Of a stretch of DNA of 53,504 nucleotides, positions 50,958-53,504 are shown piece after piece. A program made the translations under genes and the position numbers. Location: the NCBI GenBank assembly GCA_910585905.1, contig CAJUID010000021.1, positions 1 to 53,504 on the forward strand, read 5' to 3'. Source of the DNA: an uncultured Lachnospiraceae bacterium (GTDB taxonomy: Bacteria > Bacillota > Clostridia > Lachnospirales > Lachnospiraceae). The notes below the pieces were generated by a model, which did not search any database, was not told the origin of the DNA, and was given only the letters and a program-made list of their open reading frames with translations. The first letter of the stretch is position 1; every line of letters starts with the position of its first letter.

Positions 50958-51989
50958 ATGAAAACAAAAAGTTATGGTGATTTATTTGATAAATATATTC
51001 AGTCAAAAAGGATTTATGAAAGTGTAGTCCTAATTGAAAAAGGGACTGGGGAAACTATATTCTCCAAGGCTTATGGGGGAAAAGATATAGATAGTCCAAT
51101 AATAGCGGCAAGCATAACTAAAATGTTTACTGCTGCATGTATATTTATTCTCATTCAACAAGGTTATATGACACTGAATGATAATCTGCTAAATTTTTAT
51201 GAACCTGCTTATCTAAATGGTTTGCATTTTTATAAAGGTAAAGATTATTCTTTTGATTTGAAAATATCAGATTTACTTTACCAAACAAGCGGATTGGCAG
51301 ATATATATGAGGAGGGAACAAATAACATCAAAAAACAAGCGATAACTTCAGATACATTTCTTACATTTGACAAAAATATTGCTTTAACTAAAGAAAAAGA
51401 AGCTCATTTTCCCCCTAATTACAAAAACAATGCCTACTATGCAGATATTAACTATAATATACTGGGCGATATTATTGAAAAAGTCACAAAATGCTCATTA
51501 GAAAGGGTGTTTGAGAAATACATATTTTCAAAAATAAATATGACTAAAACTTATCTTCCTGTTTCGGAAAAAGAATACATACCTATGGCTTACTATGGGG
51601 ATAAGCAGTTGTATAGACCGCAATTCATAATGTGTAGTAAAGCGAGTGGCGGCTGTATTACCTCTACAAGAGATTTAATGAGATTTATACAGGCGTTTTT
51701 TCATGGAGAACTTTTTGACAAAAAAATTCTTGAATCAAAACTGTATAGAAAGTTACAACTATCTATGTTTCCTATCTATTATGGAAGCGGCTATATGAGA
51801 ATAAAAATGGGTGGATTTTCTACTTCCTTTTTGGGGCAAGGTGATTTGATAGGTCATAGCGGATCGACAGGCTCATTTGCATTTTATTATCCTAGCAAAG
51901 AGTTATTTTTTGTTGGGGATTTTAATCAAATGAAATATCCTGCACTGCCTATAAGGTTTGTAATACAACTTGCTATGTTTGCTCCATAA
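50958..51989 (+). CDS. serine hydrolase of the class C beta-lactamase fold (active-site motifs intact)
   Basis: A 343-residue protein without signal peptide. SxxK is intact as S52-I-T-K55 (IAASITKMFTA), YxN reads YAD in AYYADINYNILGDII, and the third motif is LIGHSGSTGSF (HxG). The fold includes esterases, D-aminopeptidases and PBP4*-like enzymes; activity against beta-lactams cannot be inferred. It is clearly AT-rich, with AAA/TTT/ATA codons, unlike the core genes, a sign of acquisition. Ribosome binding site is weak: GAAAGGTGAACGG lies about 30 nt upstream of the ATG, with none closer. Confidence 0.82.
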   Translation: MKTKSYGDLFDKYIQSKRIYESVVLIEKGTGETIFSKAYGGKDIDSPIIAASITKMFTAACIFILIQQGYMTLNDNLLNFYEPAYLNGLHFYKGKDYSFDLKISDLLYQTSGLADIYEEGTNNIKKQAITSDTFLTFDKNIALTKEKEAHFPPNYKNNAYYADINYNILGDIIEKVTKCSLERVFEKYIFSKINMTKTYLPVSEKEYIPMAYYGDKQLYRPQFIMCSKASGGCITSTRDLMRFIQAFFHGELFDKKILESKLYRKLQLSMFPIYYGSGYMRIKMGGFSTSFLGQGDLIGHSGSTGSFAFYYPSKELFFVGDFNQMKYPALPIRFVIQLAMFAP

Positions 51990-51999
51990 AAATAATGAG

Positions 52000-52146
52000 G
52001 TGATAACAGAATATAACAGAATGGATATACTGCCCTGTTTGCGGAAATAAAATAAGATTGCAGATATGGACAGATACAGAAATTAAATCGTTCCTCTCTA
52101 TTGTCCGAAATGCGGGCAGGAAACATTGATATGGAGCAGGTTTTAA
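52000..52146 (+). pseudogene. cysteine-rich KTR-domain protein, frameshifted
   Basis: GTG 52000 reads VITE and, after removing a 10-bp tandem duplication (ATAACAGAAT twice, 52003-52022), continues WIYCPVCGNKIRLQIWTDTE, the usual start of the cysteine-rich KTR proteins carried on integrative elements. A one-base loss in the C-run near 52093 makes a second frameshift; restoring it gives FPLYCPKCGQETLI. The end then runs into the integrase remnant. Two zinc-ribbon CxxC pairs are recognisable. The gene is not expected to make protein. Confidence 0.72.
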
Positions 52147-52444
52147 CTCTCATTGAGGTAAGCAGGGAAACGTCAATCCGTATGCAGGTACTATTTGCAG
52201 TGCTGTTAGGGGTGAGCCGATGTGATATTAATGGGGTAAAATATTCTGATATAGATTATATCAACCGGACATTAAAGGTGCAGCGGCAGTTAGGAAAGAA
52301 ATCATCACCATAGATGTTTATGGAGACACTGCTGAAATCATTGAGGACTGCTTAGACGATCTCCAGCCGTTTATTGATGAAGTAATCCCAAAGGAAGATA
52401 GTGAAAGCGGCATAAATTTTTCAGAAGATAATTATATAGAATAA
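52131..52444 (+). pseudogene. tyrosine integrase remnant with internal deletion
   Basis: 52131-52301 reads MEQVLTLIEVSRETSIRMQV then LFAVLLGVSRCDINGVKYSD and INRTLKVQRQLGKK, the central catalytic part of a Tn/ICE-type tyrosine recombinase. From 52295 a different frame reads KEIITIDVYGDTAEIIEDCL and DDLQPFIDEVIP, the C-terminus with the catalytic-tyrosine region. About 100 or more residues, including the HxxR box, are missing; the join lies in AAAGAAATC, shared by both ends. The N-terminal domain is also gone. Confidence 0.8.
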
Positions 52445-52504
52445 ATTAGTGAATTTCTTGCATGAAACTAAGTACAAGCATAACCGAATCATATAAAAAG
52501 ATAT

Positions 52505-52549
52505 AAAAAAGTACAGAACAAAAGTTCGATTTTGGTCTGTACTTTTTTT
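52505..52549 (+). terminator. terminator after the integrase remnant, overlapping a LexA-like box
   Basis: GTACAGA (52511-52517) pairs with TCTGTAC (52536-52542), with A-runs before and a T-run after. Inside the left arm and loop is AGAAC-AAAA-GTTCG (52515-52528). Confidence 0.7.
52515..52528. promoter_or_regulatory. possible LexA (SOS) box upstream of uvrB
   Basis: AGAACAAAAGTTCG matches the Gram-positive LexA/DinR consensus CGAAC-N4-GTTCG at all but the first base. A TATAAT (52561-52566) follows 33 bp downstream, though its -35 is poor. uvrB is a classical SOS gene. The site also lies in the terminator loop, so chance is possible. Confidence 0.45.
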
Positions 52550-52763
52550 GACTTATATGTTATAATGAAAAACCAAATGACTGGATAATACTATCTGTAC
52601 TGATTGGTGTTATTCAGTGTTGTTTTATTTCATAATACGGTTTTGTAACTTTCATTTGTATAATTAGAAAAGTTCGCCTATGGACCAACCCTAAAATGGA
52701 AAATTACACGAATTTTATGGCTCATAGTAGTCGAAGTAATTCCGTGAAAGAGAGGATTTTCAT

Positions 52764-53036
52764 ATGCCAGAATTTAAACTTCATGCCCCCTACAAACCCA
52801 CAGGCGACCAGCCGCAGGCCATCGCCGAGCTGGTCAAAGGCTTCAAGGAGGGCAATCAATTCCAGACTTTACTAGGGGTTACGGGTTCCGGCAAGACATT
52901 TACGATGGCGAATGTCATTCAGGAATTGCAGAAGCCGACGCTGGTCATCGCCCACAACAAGACGCTTGCAGCGCAGTTATACGGAGAATTCAAGGAGATG
53001 TTCCCTGAGAATGCAGAGGAGTATTTTGTGTCCTAA
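52764..53036 (+). pseudogene. uvrB: truncated uvrB, first 90 codons
   Basis: Excinuclease ABC subunit B normally has about 660 residues. Here the frame starts MPEFKLHAPYKPTGDQPQAI with the Walker A GVTGSGKTFTMANVI and TLVIAHNKTLAAQLYGEF, then stops right after EEYFVS, where the family would continue with a tyrosine-rich YYDYYQPE. The following 180 bp do not encode UvrB in any frame, so it was cut by an insertion or rearrangement. GC content is clearly higher than the neighbours. Good ribosome binding site (GAGAGGA). The rest could lie beyond the window. Confidence 0.85.
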
Positions 53037-53424
53037 TTTGGGGACAGGGTGAAAAGCGCATTATTTCGTGTTGTTTGGTGCTGATTGTACCGTATTTTGT
53101 GGACAAGATGGGGGATTATGGACGGAATAACACTAGGCGGATGGGTGGAGTTTGTGACCTGGATTCGTGTAAGGGACGGGATAAGATAAATCAAAGGAAG
53201 TAAGTGGATAATTGCATAAAAGACCAATTCGCTACACGTGTGTAGCGAATTGGTTGGAAAGGTTCACAGTAAAAGGTCTGTCGGAGCATGTTTTATTCAC
53301 GGTTCAAGAATATAAGACTATTCATCTCAGAATGTATGGAGTATGAAACAAATTTATGGAGCATATAAGGATAGATCAGAACTTTTAACATGGTTGAGAG
53401 AAAATATATAGTCAAAAGAAAAGA
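53037..53424. other. unassigned sequence after the uvrB break
   Basis: Contains a short frame MDGITLGGWVEFVTWIRVRD (about 53118-53189, preceded by GGGGGATT), a strong hairpin at 53223-53254, and a frame MKQIYGAYKDRSELLTWLRE near 53343-53411 that looks protein-like but has no recognised family. None is called as a gene. Confidence 0.4.
53223..53254. repeat. perfect inverted repeat
   Basis: ACCAATTCGCTACA pairs with TGTAGCGAATTGGT across CGTG (14-bp stem). The T-tail is absent, so it is either a regulatory or element-end structure rather than a standard terminator. Confidence 0.6.
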
Positions 53425-53504
53425 ATGTTGCTTCTGCTAGGAATGCCCAGCGCTGGAAAGACTGTGACCACCAAGATGCTTGCCATATATTATGCTTCAA
53501 AAGG
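53425..53504 (+). CDS. start of a P-loop protein (cut by window end)
   Basis: From ATG 53425 the frame reads MLLLLGMPSAGKTVTTKMLA; GMPSAGKT fits Walker A (GxxxxGKT) right after a hydrophobic strand, as in AAA or other NTPases. Only 26 codons are visible, and the upstream AAAAGAAAAG is a weak ribosome binding site. A gene is plausible but unproven. Confidence 0.4.
   Translation, partial: MLLLLGMPSAGKTVTTKMLAIYYASK

Noticed and set aside
53118..53189. 23-residue frame MDGITLGGWVEFVTWIRVRD...
   Set aside because: It has a plausible ribosome binding site but no family, neighbours or terminator to support it, and it lies in rearranged sequence.
53037..53220. Group II intron inserted in uvrB
   Set aside because: The sequence after the break does not start with the usual GTGYG and no intron domain V or reverse transcriptase is visible within the window.

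Overview
The window looks like chromosome from a low-to-mid G+C Clostridia, most likely a member of the Lachnospiraceae. Pointers to this are the T-box ahead of ilvB, the long Bacillus/Clostridium-type SRP RNA, DUF3881- and DUF6128-like proteins, a CBS-DRTGG type Mn pyrophosphatase, a Cys/Gly-rich HCB-like small protein, PucR-type regulators and strong AGGAGG ribosome binding sites. No species can be named from the sequence alone.

Layout. 1-4.5 kb: trpS and aroC, a 53-residue unknown, a Cys/Gly-rich small protein on the minus strand, and a GH3/NagZ-like lipoprotein. 4.5-11.3 kb: a purine block (purC, purF, purB, purA) with an HD-GYP protein inside it. 11.3-14.8 kb: a class A PBP-like protein whose transpeptidase motifs are lost, and a DUF3881-like protein on the minus strand. 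15.1-19.0 kb: a likely operon of a MIF-family tautomerase homologue, an ABC-class ATPase and a membrane-anchored serine-hydrolase homologue lacking its nucleophile. 19.0-21.9 kb: a T-box leader (specifier reads GTA, valine) controlling ilvB-ilvN. 21.9-24.8 kb: an RsmF-like rRNA methyltransferase (minus), a 123-bp tandem repeat and a nitrilase-superfamily amidase. 24.8-30.3 kb: a 942-residue TPR/acidic/AAA-like protein, a CBS-DRTGG pyrophosphatase and Mrp/NBP35 (minus). 30.6-36.8 kb: a DUF6128-like protein, a GNAT (minus), tadA, SRP RNA, a large protein with a cNMP-binding-like domain, and an SDR reductase (minus). 37-41.6 kb: an LCP/LytR_C-type protein, a WecG/TagA-like protein, YitT, and an MsmX-type sugar ABC ATPase. 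41.8-47.3 kb: a PucR/CdaR regulator, then ftsE-ftsX-M23 hydrolase activator-ctp. 47.3-49.8 kb: a TetR regulator and MFS exporter with matching operators. 49.8-53.5 kb: an accessory scar containing a second TetR, an AT-rich serine hydrolase, a frameshifted KTR-domain remnant, a deleted integrase, a 90-residue truncated uvrB and the start of a P-loop protein.

How it fits together. Most genes are housekeeping: purine and branched-chain amino-acid synthesis, tRNA charging and editing, protein export RNA, and cell-wall remodelling (FtsEX with its periplasmic-type partner and a C-terminal protease). Two themes stand out. First, several envelope proteins look like pseudoenzymes: the PBP transpeptidase domain, the 17.3-kb serine-hydrolase homologue, the LCP-like protein and the TagA-like protein next to it have each lost residues their families need. 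Second, at least three families of short, structured, dispersed repeats sit directly upstream of genes: a MITE-like element with a 5-bp target duplication, a GCAACGAGCC-containing hairpin element, and the 123-bp tandem element with a diverged copy near 33.6 kb.

No tRNA, CRISPR array or intact insertion sequence was seen. Family names rest on reading motifs by eye; no database search was run.
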